A stretch of 64,000 bases of DNA from the NCBI RefSeq assembly GCF_007570865.1, contig NZ_VLPS01000002.1:1-64000 (forward strand), written 5' to 3'. Positions 31,726 through 40,262 of the stretch are shown here, piece after piece. A model generated the notes under the pieces. It was not told where the DNA came from and did not search any database. It was given only the letters and a program-made list of their open reading frames with translations. How positions within the stretch are numbered: position 1 is the first letter of the stretch; the number at the start of each line of letters is the position of its first letter. Both the position numbers and the translations under genes were made by a program. This DNA comes from Atlantibacter subterraneus (GTDB taxonomy: Bacteria; Pseudomonadota; Gammaproteobacteria; Enterobacterales; Enterobacteriaceae).

Positions 31726-32427
31726 ATGATTGATTTTAACGATCCGCGCCAGATCGCCAAGGCGATTCAGTACACCAACGTCAACCCGGATTTGACGCGC
31801 GAAGGGGTGATTAAACATCTGGAAACCTGCATGCAGTATCAGTTTGATGCCGCCATGATTGCACCCTGCTGGGTTTCCCTTGCCAAAGAAATGCTGAAAG
31901 GCAGCGGCGTTCGAGTGGCCACCACGGTCAATTTCCCGATGGCCAACGACACCACGGCGATGAAAGTCGCGGTAGTGCGCGAGCTGGCGAAAGAGGGCGC
32001 CGATGAGTTCGACTTCCCGCCGAACCCGGGCTATCTGCTGGGCGGCCAGGAAGATCTCTATTTCAACGAGCTGAAAAGCGTAGTCCACGTCGCCCATGAC
32101 CTGGGGATGAAGGTCAAAGCCATGCTGGAGTTTGGTTTCATCACCGAAGAGGCGCTGAAAATCAAAGCCACCCGCTATGCCTTTGAAGCCGGTATTGATT
32201 GGGTGAAACAGTCCAGCGGCTGGGGCAAGGGCGGCTGCGAAGCGACGGTAGAAGATGTCCGGCTTCTCAAAGCCAATATTCAGTTACCGTGCCGGGTAAA
32301 AGTATCAGGTAAGGTCAATACCCTGGAAAAAATGAAAGCGATGTTCGAAGCCGGGGCCGAACTGGTCGGCACCAGCTCCGGGCCGGAACTGGTTAAGGGC
32401 CTGACCGGGGATATCAACGCCTATTAA
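31726..32427 (+). CDS. DeoC/LacD-type class I aldolase (deoxyribose-phosphate aldolase-like)
   Basis: This 233-aa TIM-barrel protein is related to deoxyribose-phosphate aldolase. The Schiff-base lysine is in DWVKQSSGWG (the DERA KTSTG position) and the second active-site lysine is in CRVKVSGKVNT. The usual acidic strand is changed to GADEFDFPPNPG, so it is a divergent subgroup and the substrate may not be 2-deoxyribose 5-phosphate. AGGAGCTG precedes the ATG. It is the first gene of an operon with a ribokinase and an RbsD-like protein, fitting aldol cleavage of a phosphorylated pentose or related sugar acid. Confidence 0.8.
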   Translation: MIDFNDPRQIAKAIQYTNVNPDLTREGVIKHLETCMQYQFDAAMIAPCWVSLAKEMLKGSGVRVATTVNFPMANDTTAMKVAVVRELAKEGADEFDFPPNPGYLLGGQEDLYFNELKSVVHVAHDLGMKVKAMLEFGFITEEALKIKATRYAFEAGIDWVKQSSGWGKGGCEATVEDVRLLKANIQLPCRVKVSGKVNTLEKMKAMFEAGAELVGTSSGPELVKGLTGDINAY

Positions 32428-32499
32428 TACGTTGCCGCCGCAAGCGTCATTGCGGCGGCGCAGCGTTGTGCCACTGTCAGTCGAAAAGGGGAATTACTG

Positions 32500-33411
32500 A
32501 TGAGTATTTTTATCCTTGGCAGTTATGCCAAAGCGCTGGTCATGACGGCAGATCGCATTCCCATGGCGGGCGAGACGTTAATCGGTACCGATTTTCGCCA
32601 GACCTGGGGCGGAAAAGGCTCGGATATGGCGGTGCAGGCGGCGCGGCTTGGGGCGAACGTGGCCTATGCCGGCGTGGTGGGCGATGACACCTTCGGCCAT
32701 GAATTTGTGACCCTGATGCGCGACGAAGGCGTCAATATCGATGCGTTGACCTTAACCCCGGAATTACCCACCGGTGCTGGCCTGATTATTAAAGATAATC
32801 AGGCCCGTAACGTGATTGTGGTGGATATGGGGGCCAATAAACTGTTCAGCCCGGCGCACGTGGACGAAGCAAAAGCGCTGATCGAGCAGAGCCGCGTGGC
32901 GCTGGCGCAATTAGAGATCCCACTGGAGACCGCGCTCTACGGCCTGAATCTTGCTAAGCAGCTCGGCAAAATCACCATTCTCAATCCCGCTCCGGCCAGG
33001 GATTTGCGCGGCGTCAACCTCAGCCATATCGATTACCTGACGCCCAACGAAACCGAAGCCCGCGTGGCGCTGGGGCTGGCTCCCGACGATTCCCGCAGCA
33101 ACCGCGAGATCGCTGACTTACTGCTGGAAACCGGCTGCTGCTATGTGGTGATGACGCTTGGCGAAGCGGGTAGCGCAGTGTTCAGCCGCACCGATACCCT
33201 GGAAATCCCGTCCTGCAAAGTGGATGTGGTAGACAGCAACGGCGCGGGAGATAGCTTCAACGCGGGATTAGCGGTCGCGCTCAGTGAAGGGCAGCCCGTC
33301 GAAAAAGCGGCGTTATTCGCCAATGCCACCGCTGCATTGTGCTGCTGCGACTGGGAAACCGTGCCCTCCTACAAAACGCGTCAAGAAGTCGAACAATTTC
33401 TCGGTTGTTAA
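32500..33411 (+). CDS. Ribokinase-like PfkB-family carbohydrate kinase
   Basis: The 303-aa kinase has the two PfkB signatures. GGKGSDMAVQAARLGANVAYAG lies near residues 37-58, and VVDSNGAGDSFNAGLAVALSEG near 245-266 has the catalytic Asp in GAGD. It starts MSIFILGSYAKALVMTADRIPMAGETL, typical of ribokinases. It should phosphorylate a furanose (ribose, deoxyribose or similar) at the 5 position, feeding the DeoC-like aldolase encoded just upstream. Ribosome site AAGGGG; the spacer to the previous gene is 72 bp. Confidence 0.85.
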   Translation: MSIFILGSYAKALVMTADRIPMAGETLIGTDFRQTWGGKGSDMAVQAARLGANVAYAGVVGDDTFGHEFVTLMRDEGVNIDALTLTPELPTGAGLIIKDNQARNVIVVDMGANKLFSPAHVDEAKALIEQSRVALAQLEIPLETALYGLNLAKQLGKITILNPAPARDLRGVNLSHIDYLTPNETEARVALGLAPDDSRSNREIADLLLETGCCYVVMTLGEAGSAVFSRTDTLEIPSCKVDVVDSNGAGDSFNAGLAVALSEGQPVEKAALFANATAALCCCDWETVPSYKTRQEVEQFLGC

Positions 33412-33440
33412 TTATAAAAACTCAATTCGGAGAGATAACC

Positions 33441-33941
33441 ATGAGACCTGAACGTATCCTACATCCTCAACTCGCAGCGGCGCTGGCCACCCTCGGCCAT
33501 ACCGATATTATCCTGGTGACCGACGCCGGTTTCCCTATCCCGCCAAATGCCAATCGCATTGACCTGGGTTTCTGGCCGGGCATTCCCGACGTCACCGATA
33601 TCCTGCGCGTGCTGCGCCATGAAGTGTTTGTCGAAGATATTAAATTTGCTCGCGAAGTCCGCGACTGCAATGGTGATTTATACCGTCAGGTGCAGGATAT
33701 CTTTACCGGCTCCGGAACGGATTTCAGCGAAGCCAGCCATGAAGTGCTGTGCAGTGAACTCGCCTACAAAGCCAAAGTGATTATTCGCTCCGGTTCGTTT
33801 AACCCGTGGGCCAATTTCGCGCTGGTGGCCAGTACCGATCCGTTCGCGTGGTTTGCCGACGGCACCAACGTTCAGCCGCTGCCCGCCTATGTGACGCGCC
33901 GCCAGCGGATCAAAGAGAATTACGTTCCGGAACTTAACTAA
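33441..33941 (+). CDS. RbsD/FucU-family sugar mutarotase
   Basis: With the ATG at 33441, after GGAGAG, the protein is 166 aa. A longer frame overlaps the kinase gene and is not used. Family marks are LGHTDIILVTDAGFPIP (catalytic His and Asp) and the C-terminal RSGSFNPWANFALVAST with the conserved Asn-X-X-Leu region. RbsD-type enzymes interconvert beta-pyranose and beta-furanose forms, preparing sugars for a furanose kinase, which suits its place next to the ribokinase. Confidence 0.85.
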   Translation: MRPERILHPQLAAALATLGHTDIILVTDAGFPIPPNANRIDLGFWPGIPDVTDILRVLRHEVFVEDIKFAREVRDCNGDLYRQVQDIFTGSGTDFSEASHEVLCSELAYKAKVIIRSGSFNPWANFALVASTDPFAWFADGTNVQPLPAYVTRRQRIKENYVPELN

Positions 33942-34057
33942 TCACTTGGCTGTTGGGTAACCGCAACAGCCGGATCAATAGCGGATTATCGCAGGCACAC
34001 GACAGGGCGATACGGGCAGCGTTTTATAACGCCCGTATCCCGGTAAGGATTGTGACG

Positions 34058-35440
34058 ATGAAATATCCATTCTATTTGTACTTTAGTTGCTGCGTGGCCA
34101 TTTTCGGCGGGATCATGTTTGGTTTTGATATCGCGATAATTGCTGGCGCTATTCCTTTTATCCAAAGCTATTTTAGCTGGAATGAACTCCAGCTCGGATG
34201 GGGCGTAAGTTCATTACTCGTGGGCTGTATTATCGGCTCATTCGGGTCGGGATACGTTACCAATAAATTTGGCCGCAAACGCGTTCTGATTATCGCCGCG
34301 ATTATATTTGGTATTTCCTGCGCAGGGACCGGCATCGCCACCAATGAGACCACATTCATTCTTAACCGGCTGTTAGGCGGGATTAGCGTTGGGGCAATTT
34401 CCGTGCTTTCACCGATGTATGTGGCGGAGATGGCCCCGGCATCGATGCGCGGGCGGATGACGGCCATTTATCAGCTGTGCATCATGCTGGGTATTTTGCT
34501 CTCTTATATGACCAATTATTTTCTTAAGGATCTGGAGAATAACTGGCGGCTGATGTTTATCTCCGGCGTGGTTCCCGCAGCGGTATTTTTTATTGGGCTA
34601 TTGTTTATTCCGGAAAGCCCGCGCTGGCTGACGATCCGCGGTCAAAAACAAAAAGCGCTGGCAATACTGCAACGCTTTTATTCGCCAGCAGAAGCGCAAA
34701 GCATTACCGATGACGTTGAGAAAAATCTCGCTGCCCATCACACTGCCAAAGCCGGTGCGCTGTTTGATAAAGATTCACGCAGCAGCATTGTATTAGGGTT
34801 GATTTTGGCGGTGCTGGTGCAGTTAATTGGCTGTAATGCCGCGCTGGATTATGCGCCGAAGATTATGATGGCCGCCGGGTTTTCTATTAGCTCAGCGCTC
34901 TATTTCAATATCTTTATGGGCGTCATCAATTTGATCGCAACCGTTATCGGCGTGGTGTTAATTGACCGGGTAGGGCGGCGGCCACTCTATTTCTATGGCT
35001 CGTTGATTATGGGCGTGTCGCTGTTTTTCTTGGGCTTCTCGTTCCATCACTCCTTGCCGGTGCTGGTGACGCTATTCTTTTTATTCTCCTATATCGCCTG
35101 CTTTTCCGCCTGCATCGGACCGGTATTCTGGACTCTGGTGTCGGAAATGTTTCCCAATGCGATACGCAGTAAAGCCGTGGCGCTGGTTTCCTTTACCCAG
35201 TGGATATTCAATTTCCTGGTGGTCTGGCTGTTTCCTTTTACCCTGGCAACGTTCGGCGGTAATAACACTTTCTATTTCTTTGCCGTGATGTGCCTGATCC
35301 AACTGGCGATTGCCAAATTTATGTTGCCGGAAACCAAAGGAAAATCGCTGGAAGAGATCGAGCAGTTCTGGCTGCAAAAACAGCGCCATGCTTCACCGCT
35401 TGCGGATAATGCGTCGGTGAAAGGCAATGCGCTGCGCTGA
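34058..35440 (+). CDS. MFS sugar porter (sugar:H+ symporter)
   Basis: The ATG at 34058, preceded by TAAGGA, gives 460 aa. The upstream 35 codons of open frame are polar and unlikely to be translated. There are about twelve hydrophobic helices, with sugar-porter signatures FGRKR after helix 2, MYVAEMAPASMRGRM, PESPRWL after helix 6, DRVGRRPL in the second half and PETKGKSLEEIE at the end, as in XylE/GalP/AraE. It most likely imports the sugar handled by the flanking enzymes. Confidence 0.88.
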   Translation: MKYPFYLYFSCCVAIFGGIMFGFDIAIIAGAIPFIQSYFSWNELQLGWGVSSLLVGCIIGSFGSGYVTNKFGRKRVLIIAAIIFGISCAGTGIATNETTFILNRLLGGISVGAISVLSPMYVAEMAPASMRGRMTAIYQLCIMLGILLSYMTNYFLKDLENNWRLMFISGVVPAAVFFIGLLFIPESPRWLTIRGQKQKALAILQRFYSPAEAQSITDDVEKNLAAHHTAKAGALFDKDSRSSIVLGLILAVLVQLIGCNAALDYAPKIMMAAGFSISSALYFNIFMGVINLIATVIGVVLIDRVGRRPLYFYGSLIMGVSLFFLGFSFHHSLPVLVTLFFLFSYIACFSACIGPVFWTLVSEMFPNAIRSKAVALVSFTQWIFNFLVVWLFPFTLATFGGNNTFYFFAVMCLIQLAIAKFMLPETKGKSLEEIEQFWLQKQRHASPLADNASVKGNALR

Positions 35441-35489
35441 ATATTTTCGGCGAGACGGGCTCTCGCCGCCAATCATAATCGGGGGCATT

Positions 35490-36620
35490 ATGGATTCGTT
35501 AGAGCGCTTATTAGAGCAGGCGACACGTCCGGCGTTACCGCAGCGAAAAGACTATAAAATCGGTATTATCGGCGCGGGTTTTATCGTTGAGCATTGCCAT
35601 CTGGTGGCGTACCAGAAAGCGGGGTTTACGCCATACGCGATTACCTCGCTGGACGTTAGCCATAGCCAGCGGCTTTCCGAGGCGTTCGGTATCCCAAAAA
35701 CCTACGCCAGCTGGCAGGAGATGGTGTGCGATCCGCAGATCGAGATTATCGATATCGCCGTACCGCCGCATATTCAGTTAGAGATTGTGCGCTTTATCTG
35801 CGGCAAACATTCTCCGGCAAAGAACGTGAAGGCCATTCTGTGCCAGAAACCGCTGGCGATGTCGCTGGAAGCTGGCCGCGAAATCGTCCGCCTGAGTAAA
35901 GAGAGCGGCATCCCCATTGCGGTGAATTCTAATATGCGTTACGACCCGTCGATCCGCGCGCTCAAGTACATTCTCGATAACCAGCTGATCGGCACGCCGG
36001 TGCTTGCCAGCATCGATATGCGCGCCATTCCCGACTGGCAGCAGTTTCTCCAGCAGTATAAAAAGCTCGAACTGTATGCCATGGCGATCCACCATATCGA
36101 CGCCTTCCGCTTCCTGTTTGGCAACCCGGTTAAAGTCACCGCGGTATGCCGCACCGATCCGCGTACCGCTTTTGAACATACCGATGGCATTACCCAGTAC
36201 ACCTTCCAGTATGCCAATGGCCTGATCGCCACCAGCCTGGACGACGTCTGGGCCTGGCCGGGTGAACCCTGCGCTAAAAATAATTACATCAACTGGCGGG
36301 TGGAGGGCACCGACGGGCTGGCGGAGGGCGATTTTGGCTGGCACCGCCGTCCGCCAGAATACTGCGGCAGCACCCTAAAACTGGCGTCACGCGACTATCC
36401 CGATCGCTGGATCGCCCCACAATGGGAGCGCCAGTGGTTCCCGGATGCGTTTATCGGCACCATGGCGAGCCTGCTGTGCGCCCTGGAACAAGGCGTTGAA
36501 CCGGAAATCAGCGCCGAGGACAATCTCGGCACGCTGGCCTGCATCGAAGCCTGTTATGCCTCTATTCAGGAAGAGCGAACCGTTTATCTCAATGAAATCC
36601 TTCAGGAGAACACAAAATGA
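35490..36620 (+). CDS. Gfo/Idh/MocA-family oxidoreductase
   Basis: The ATG at 35490, after GGGGGC, gives 376 aa. An N-terminal Rossmann fold (KIGIIGAGFIVEHCHLVAYQKAGF) is followed by the CQKPLAMSLEAGREI strand, which contains the family's EKP-like lysine motif as QKP. The C-terminal dimerisation/substrate domain has AIHHIDAFRFLFG with the usual catalytic His. It should be an NAD(P)-dependent sugar or cyclitol dehydrogenase. Its stop overlaps the next gene's start (ATGA), so translation is coupled. Confidence 0.87.
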   Translation: MDSLERLLEQATRPALPQRKDYKIGIIGAGFIVEHCHLVAYQKAGFTPYAITSLDVSHSQRLSEAFGIPKTYASWQEMVCDPQIEIIDIAVPPHIQLEIVRFICGKHSPAKNVKAILCQKPLAMSLEAGREIVRLSKESGIPIAVNSNMRYDPSIRALKYILDNQLIGTPVLASIDMRAIPDWQQFLQQYKKLELYAMAIHHIDAFRFLFGNPVKVTAVCRTDPRTAFEHTDGITQYTFQYANGLIATSLDDVWAWPGEPCAKNNYINWRVEGTDGLAEGDFGWHRRPPEYCGSTLKLASRDYPDRWIAPQWERQWFPDAFIGTMASLLCALEQGVEPEISAEDNLGTLACIEACYASIQEERTVYLNEILQENTK

Positions 36621-37516
36621 TTAACGTCGGCATCTTTACCGGTTACTACCCCTACACCCTGGAAGAGACCATCGCGAAGATTAAGCAGGCGGGGATGGGC
36701 TGCGTGCAGCTTGACCTCGAATTTACCGATGTCGATCTGAGCCGGGGGCATATCACCAAACAGAAAGCGCATCAGGTGCGCGACGCGTTTCGCAAAGCCA
36801 ATCTGCCCATCGTCGCCATCTCGGCGTATACCAACTTGGTGCATCCGGATCTAACGAAGCGCGCCGAGAATATCGCGGCGGTGAAGGAGATCCTCGCTCA
36901 CGCGCGGGACTTTGGTACGCCGTATGTGATCAGCGAAACCGGCACTTATAACGTCGACAGCGACTGGCTGTACGATCCAAAAAACAGCACAGAAGAGGCG
37001 TATCAGGAGTTTAAAGCCATCGCCCGCGATCTGGCTGCTTTCGCGTATGAGCACGGCGCGGTGTTCCTGGTGGAAAACTACGTGAACAACATTATCGGCT
37101 CGGTCAGCCAGGTGGCGCGGCTGATGCGCGATATCGATCATCCCGGCCTGGGGCTGGCACTGGATCCGACCAACTATTTTGATGATAAAAATATCGACGC
37201 CATCAATGAAACGCTGCACAGCATCTTCAATGTGCTGGACAGCAAAATCAAAATCGCCCATGCCAAAGATTGTAAGAAAACCGACGTGGTGATTGAGAAA
37301 TTCGGCGACGGCGCGGCGGAGCATAACAGCTTCCGAGGAGCCGGTTCGGTGGAGCTGCCCGCAGCGGGGTTGGGGTCGCTTAACTATTTGCTGTATGTGG
37401 AGCTGCTTGCGAAAAACCACCCGAACATTCCGCTGATCATTGAACACGTCGACGAGTCGGACATTCCACGCGCCAAAAACTTTGTCGATGATGTATTGAT
37501 GGTGACCGGAGCGTAA
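36617..37516 (+). CDS. Sugar phosphate isomerase/epimerase (xylose isomerase-like TIM barrel)
   Basis: The 299-aa AP-endonuclease-2-type TIM barrel starts MINVGIFTGYYPYTLEETIAKI. Metal-binding positions are suggested by the strands ISETGTYN, FLVENYVN (Glu), LALDPTNYFDD, IAHAKDCKK and LIIEHVDE (Glu). It is the last gene of the operon, translationally coupled to the oxidoreductase, an oxidation/epimerisation pairing common in inositol, rare-sugar and sugar-acid catabolism. The actual substrate cannot be deduced. Confidence 0.85.
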   Translation: MINVGIFTGYYPYTLEETIAKIKQAGMGCVQLDLEFTDVDLSRGHITKQKAHQVRDAFRKANLPIVAISAYTNLVHPDLTKRAENIAAVKEILAHARDFGTPYVISETGTYNVDSDWLYDPKNSTEEAYQEFKAIARDLAAFAYEHGAVFLVENYVNNIIGSVSQVARLMRDIDHPGLGLALDPTNYFDDKNIDAINETLHSIFNVLDSKIKIAHAKDCKKTDVVIEKFGDGAAEHNSFRGAGSVELPAAGLGSLNYLLYVELLAKNHPNIPLIIEHVDESDIPRAKNFVDDVLMVTGA

Positions 37517-37530
37517 TTCCTAATCTAAAT

Positions 37531-37562
37531 CAGGCATTCCGCGGAATAAGGCGGAGTGCCTG
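37531..37562 (+). terminator. Hairpin after the sugar operon
   Basis: A 12-bp stem with one G-U pair (37531-37542 with 37551-37562) and 8-nt loop lies 14 bp after the last operon gene. There is no clear T-run, so termination is only likely. Confidence 0.55.
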
Positions 37563-37671
37563 CGTTAACTGGCGTAAAACTCACCACTTAAATCATAAGG
37601 CCATTGACGGCTCTGCCAGATTTCCTTAACCTTTTACCCCGTGTTCGCGCCCATGAGCACTTCTTCTCAGG

Positions 37672-37747
37672 GCCGATATAGCTCAGTTGGTAGAGCAGCG
37701 CATTCGTAATGCGAAGGTCGTAGGTTCGACTCCTATTATCGGCACCA
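37672..37747 (+). tRNA. thrW: tRNA-Thr (CGU)
   Basis: A complete 76-nt tRNA with anticodon CGT (loop TTCGTAA), T-loop GGTTCGACTCC and encoded CCA. It corresponds to thrW, which follows proA in E. coli and is a common attachment site for P4-type integrases. The integrase gene starts 137 bp downstream, so the 3' end of this tRNA is the left attachment site. Confidence 0.96.
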
Positions 37748-37822
37748 CCCCTTAGTTTTCTCAAGTCAACTCACATCAATAAAATCGTTTAAAAACATAG
37801 AAGTTACGCTATTTATAGTCAT

Positions 37823-37912
37823 CTGAAATCAACTCCTATCTATTGAAATCAACATGCAGTTGGGGGCACAATCGGGGGTATCTAATGTTCGGTCTAGGAA
37901 ATGTGCCCCCAA
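37823..37912. other. Left integrase arm-type sites
   Basis: The segment between thrW and the integrase holds two direct copies of TGAAATCAAC (37823-37832, 37844-37853). It also holds TTGGGGGCACA at 37860-37870, repeated in inverted orientation at 37902-37912. The TTGGGGGCA core recurs twice at the right end of the element (48975-48983, 48987-48995), as expected for integrase arm-binding sites. The inverted pair flanks the integrase start codon, so binding could also autoregulate int. Confidence 0.6.
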
Positions 37913-39096
37913 TGATGCTTAACGCCCGCAAGGTTGAAGCTGCTAAAGGACAAGAGAAGAGTTACAAGCTCGCTGATGGAGGAGGCCTATATCTTCAGGT
38001 CGAACCTAATGGCTCACGCTACTGGCGTATGAAGTACCGTTTCGGCGGTAAAGAAAAACGCCTGTCCTTTGGTGTCTATCCCACCGTCTCTCTTGCTGAT
38101 GCCAGGCAAAAACGCGAAGATGCAAAGAAGCTACTCGCAGCGGGTGACGATCCCGGTGAAGTAAAGAAAGCAAAGAAGCAGGCTTTAACCGCTTCCACTG
38201 AGATACTCAACCCGTTCAGAGAGGTTGCGTTAGAGTGGCACAAGATGAAGTCCCCCAAATGGTCAGAGGGTTACGCTTCCGACATTCTTGAGGCATTTGA
38301 TAAAGATATTTTCCCGCATATTGGCCACCGTCCTATAGCCGATATTAAGCCTTTGGAGCTACTGGAAGTTCTGAGACTGATAGAAGCAAGAGGGGCGATG
38401 GAAAAAGCGAAGAAGGTTCGCCAGCGTTGTGGAGAAGTATTTCGCTATGCCATCGTAACGGGGCGCGCTGTCTACAATCCTGCGCCTGATCTCGCTAGCG
38501 CAATGCAAGGGCATGAGGCCGTTCATTATCCTTTCCTTAAAGCAAGCGAACTGCCTGAATTTTTCACGGCACTGAATGCCTACACTGGAAGTCCCATAGT
38601 TTTATTGGGGGCACATTTGCTTATTCTGACAGGGTTGAGAACTGGAGAGCTACGTGCAGCTGAATGGCGTGAAGTGGATTTCGATAACGCTGTATGGGAA
38701 ATCCCTAAAGAACGCATGAAAATGCGTCGTGCCCATATTGTTCCGCTGTCAAAGCAAGCCTTAGTTCACCTTGAAAGGTTGAAAGAATTGACAGGGAATT
38801 ATCCGCTGATGTTCCCCGGTCGTAATGATCCCAGTAAGTTCATGAGTGAAGCCAGTATCAATCAGGTTTTTAAGCGCATAGGGTATGGGGGGCGGGTTAC
38901 CGGTCATGGTTTTAGGCATACGATGAGCACAATTTTGCATGAAAAGGGATTTAACAGTTCATGGATTGAAACTCAACTTGCTCATCTTGATAAAAATTCA
39001 ATCCGTGGAATATACAACCATGCACAGTATCTCGAAGGTCGTAGAGAAATGATGCAATGGTACTCGGATTTATTAGGGGGATGGGAACATGAGTAA
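37885..39096 (+). CDS. int: P4-type tyrosine integrase
   Basis: From the ATG at 37885 the protein is 403 aa; a start at 37912 is also possible, and the frame is open to 37843. An N-terminal DUF4102-type arm-binding domain (ARKVEAAKGQEKSYKLADGGGLYLQV) is followed by a core-binding domain and a tyrosine recombinase catalytic domain. The catalytic domain shows Arg in LTGLRTGELRAAEW, H-X-X-R in GHGFRHTMSTIL and the nucleophile Tyr in GIYNHAQYLEGR. It catalyses site-specific integration at thrW. Its 3' end overlaps the next gene by 8 bp. Confidence 0.93.
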   Translation: MFGLGNVPPMMLNARKVEAAKGQEKSYKLADGGGLYLQVEPNGSRYWRMKYRFGGKEKRLSFGVYPTVSLADARQKREDAKKLLAAGDDPGEVKKAKKQALTASTEILNPFREVALEWHKMKSPKWSEGYASDILEAFDKDIFPHIGHRPIADIKPLELLEVLRLIEARGAMEKAKKVRQRCGEVFRYAIVTGRAVYNPAPDLASAMQGHEAVHYPFLKASELPEFFTALNAYTGSPIVLLGAHLLILTGLRTGELRAAEWREVDFDNAVWEIPKERMKMRRAHIVPLSKQALVHLERLKELTGNYPLMFPGRNDPSKFMSEASINQVFKRIGYGGRVTGHGFRHTMSTILHEKGFNSSWIETQLAHLDKNSIRGIYNHAQYLEGRREMMQWYSDLLGGWEHE

Positions 39097-39913
39097 TCTT
39101 CCTCATTTAGACTATTATCGAATTGATCGAGCTGCAAAAAAAATAAGATGCGAAGTCGAAGACCTAATTCATTGGGGGGCAAATAATAAAATCAACCTCT
39201 GTATTATGTTAAATATGGCTTATTCTTATTTCTATAGTACAGTAGATGTTCATTCTTTGAATCGGAAATTTGAAAGCCTACAAAATAATTACAATGGATA
39301 CAAAGAGATTTCAAAGTATTCTCTTATTTACAGTGGAATGTCATCTGATGAATATAATTTTCCATTTTTTAATGAGAATGGTGATGAATTTAGCGTGGCT
39401 GATGGTGATGCTTCTGGTTTGTGGGCGATTGATTGTGAATCTTTAAAACGAATAGAATTAAATGGTTATTATGATAAGGGATTGGTAGTAGTTCCGACTG
39501 GGAATTCCTGCCTTGAGGGGTTTTTTGGGTGTGCTCTGCCGGAAAGTGCCGGAGTCAAAATTACTGAGGCTGATTTATGGATGACGTGGGAAGATGTGGA
39601 GAGAGTTATAACTAATAATTTCTTTTCTGGTACACAACACAATGCCTTGGAGATAAAGGCGAGTAAGTCTCTAAAAATATCTAATGTTGTCTCAGAGCGA
39701 CATGCTAAAAGAAGAGAGATGGTTCTTATTGCTGCTATTTTTTGCAAGGGAAAATACCCTCACGAATGTGAGGGATCAATACGAGCTTGGGCAAATTGTA
39801 TTGAGAGATATGCCACAGATATTTTATACGCAAATGGAGGCGAACCCCTTTCTTTAGATCGCATAGAACGTATCTTGGGCAAAGCCATCGCAGGAAAAGC
39901 ACTCGGTAACTAG
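39089..39913 (+). CDS. Uncharacterised AT-rich cargo protein next to integrase
   Basis: The 274-aa protein starts MSNLPHLDYYRIDRAAKKIRC; the opening DYYRIDRAAKKIRCEVEDLIHWG resembles a short helical DNA-binding-like module found in other satellite/prophage proteins. The remainder is not recognised. It contains a mixed hydrophilic region with no membrane segment. A C-terminal helical part (about 205-270) carries AAIFCKGKYPHECEGSIRAWANCIERYATDILYANGGEPLS. Base composition is clearly more AT-rich than the chromosome or the replication genes. Translation is coupled to int by overlap. A host-interaction or defence role is possible but unsupported by motif. Confidence 0.7.
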   Translation: MSNLPHLDYYRIDRAAKKIRCEVEDLIHWGANNKINLCIMLNMAYSYFYSTVDVHSLNRKFESLQNNYNGYKEISKYSLIYSGMSSDEYNFPFFNENGDEFSVADGDASGLWAIDCESLKRIELNGYYDKGLVVVPTGNSCLEGFFGCALPESAGVKITEADLWMTWEDVERVITNNFFSGTQHNALEIKASKSLKISNVVSERHAKRREMVLIAAIFCKGKYPHECEGSIRAWANCIERYATDILYANGGEPLSLDRIERILGKAIAGKALGN

Positions 39914-40023
39914 AATCTTCTTTACGTTGAGTAGGAATAAGTAATTCTACTCGACGTAAATATCCTTCAAGTTATGTTCAAATTCTCTCCATTGACAAAC
40001 TTTGATGAACTCATGGAGATAGT

Positions 40024-40227
40024 ATGGATAGTTCAAAGTCCCGCCCATCTTACGATAAATTAATCGATATGAAGTTTATTACTTCAGACTGTTTATTCAC
40101 TGATAAGTGGATTTATAAACTTATATCGTTAGGTAAATTCCCGAAGCCAATAAAATTAGGACGTATGTCTCGATGGAAAGCGGGTGATTATTATGCATGG
40201 CGAGATAGTCATACTGTGTGTAAGTAA
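40024..40227 (+). CDS. alpA: AlpA-family transcriptional regulator
   Basis: At 67 aa, this small MerR-like winged-helix protein has the AlpA pattern MKFITSDCLFTDKWIYKLISLGKFPKPIKLG followed by RMSRWKAGDYYAWRDS. AlpA proteins of P4-like and CP4 elements activate excision or early functions. The gene has a GGAG ribosome site 5-9 bases upstream. It opens the structural-type block that follows. Confidence 0.9.
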   Translation: MDSSKSRPSYDKLIDMKFITSDCLFTDKWIYKLISLGKFPKPIKLGRMSRWKAGDYYAWRDSHTVCK

Positions 40228-40262
40228 TTTAATCTGTGACTAAATAAAATTCTTGAGGAGAA

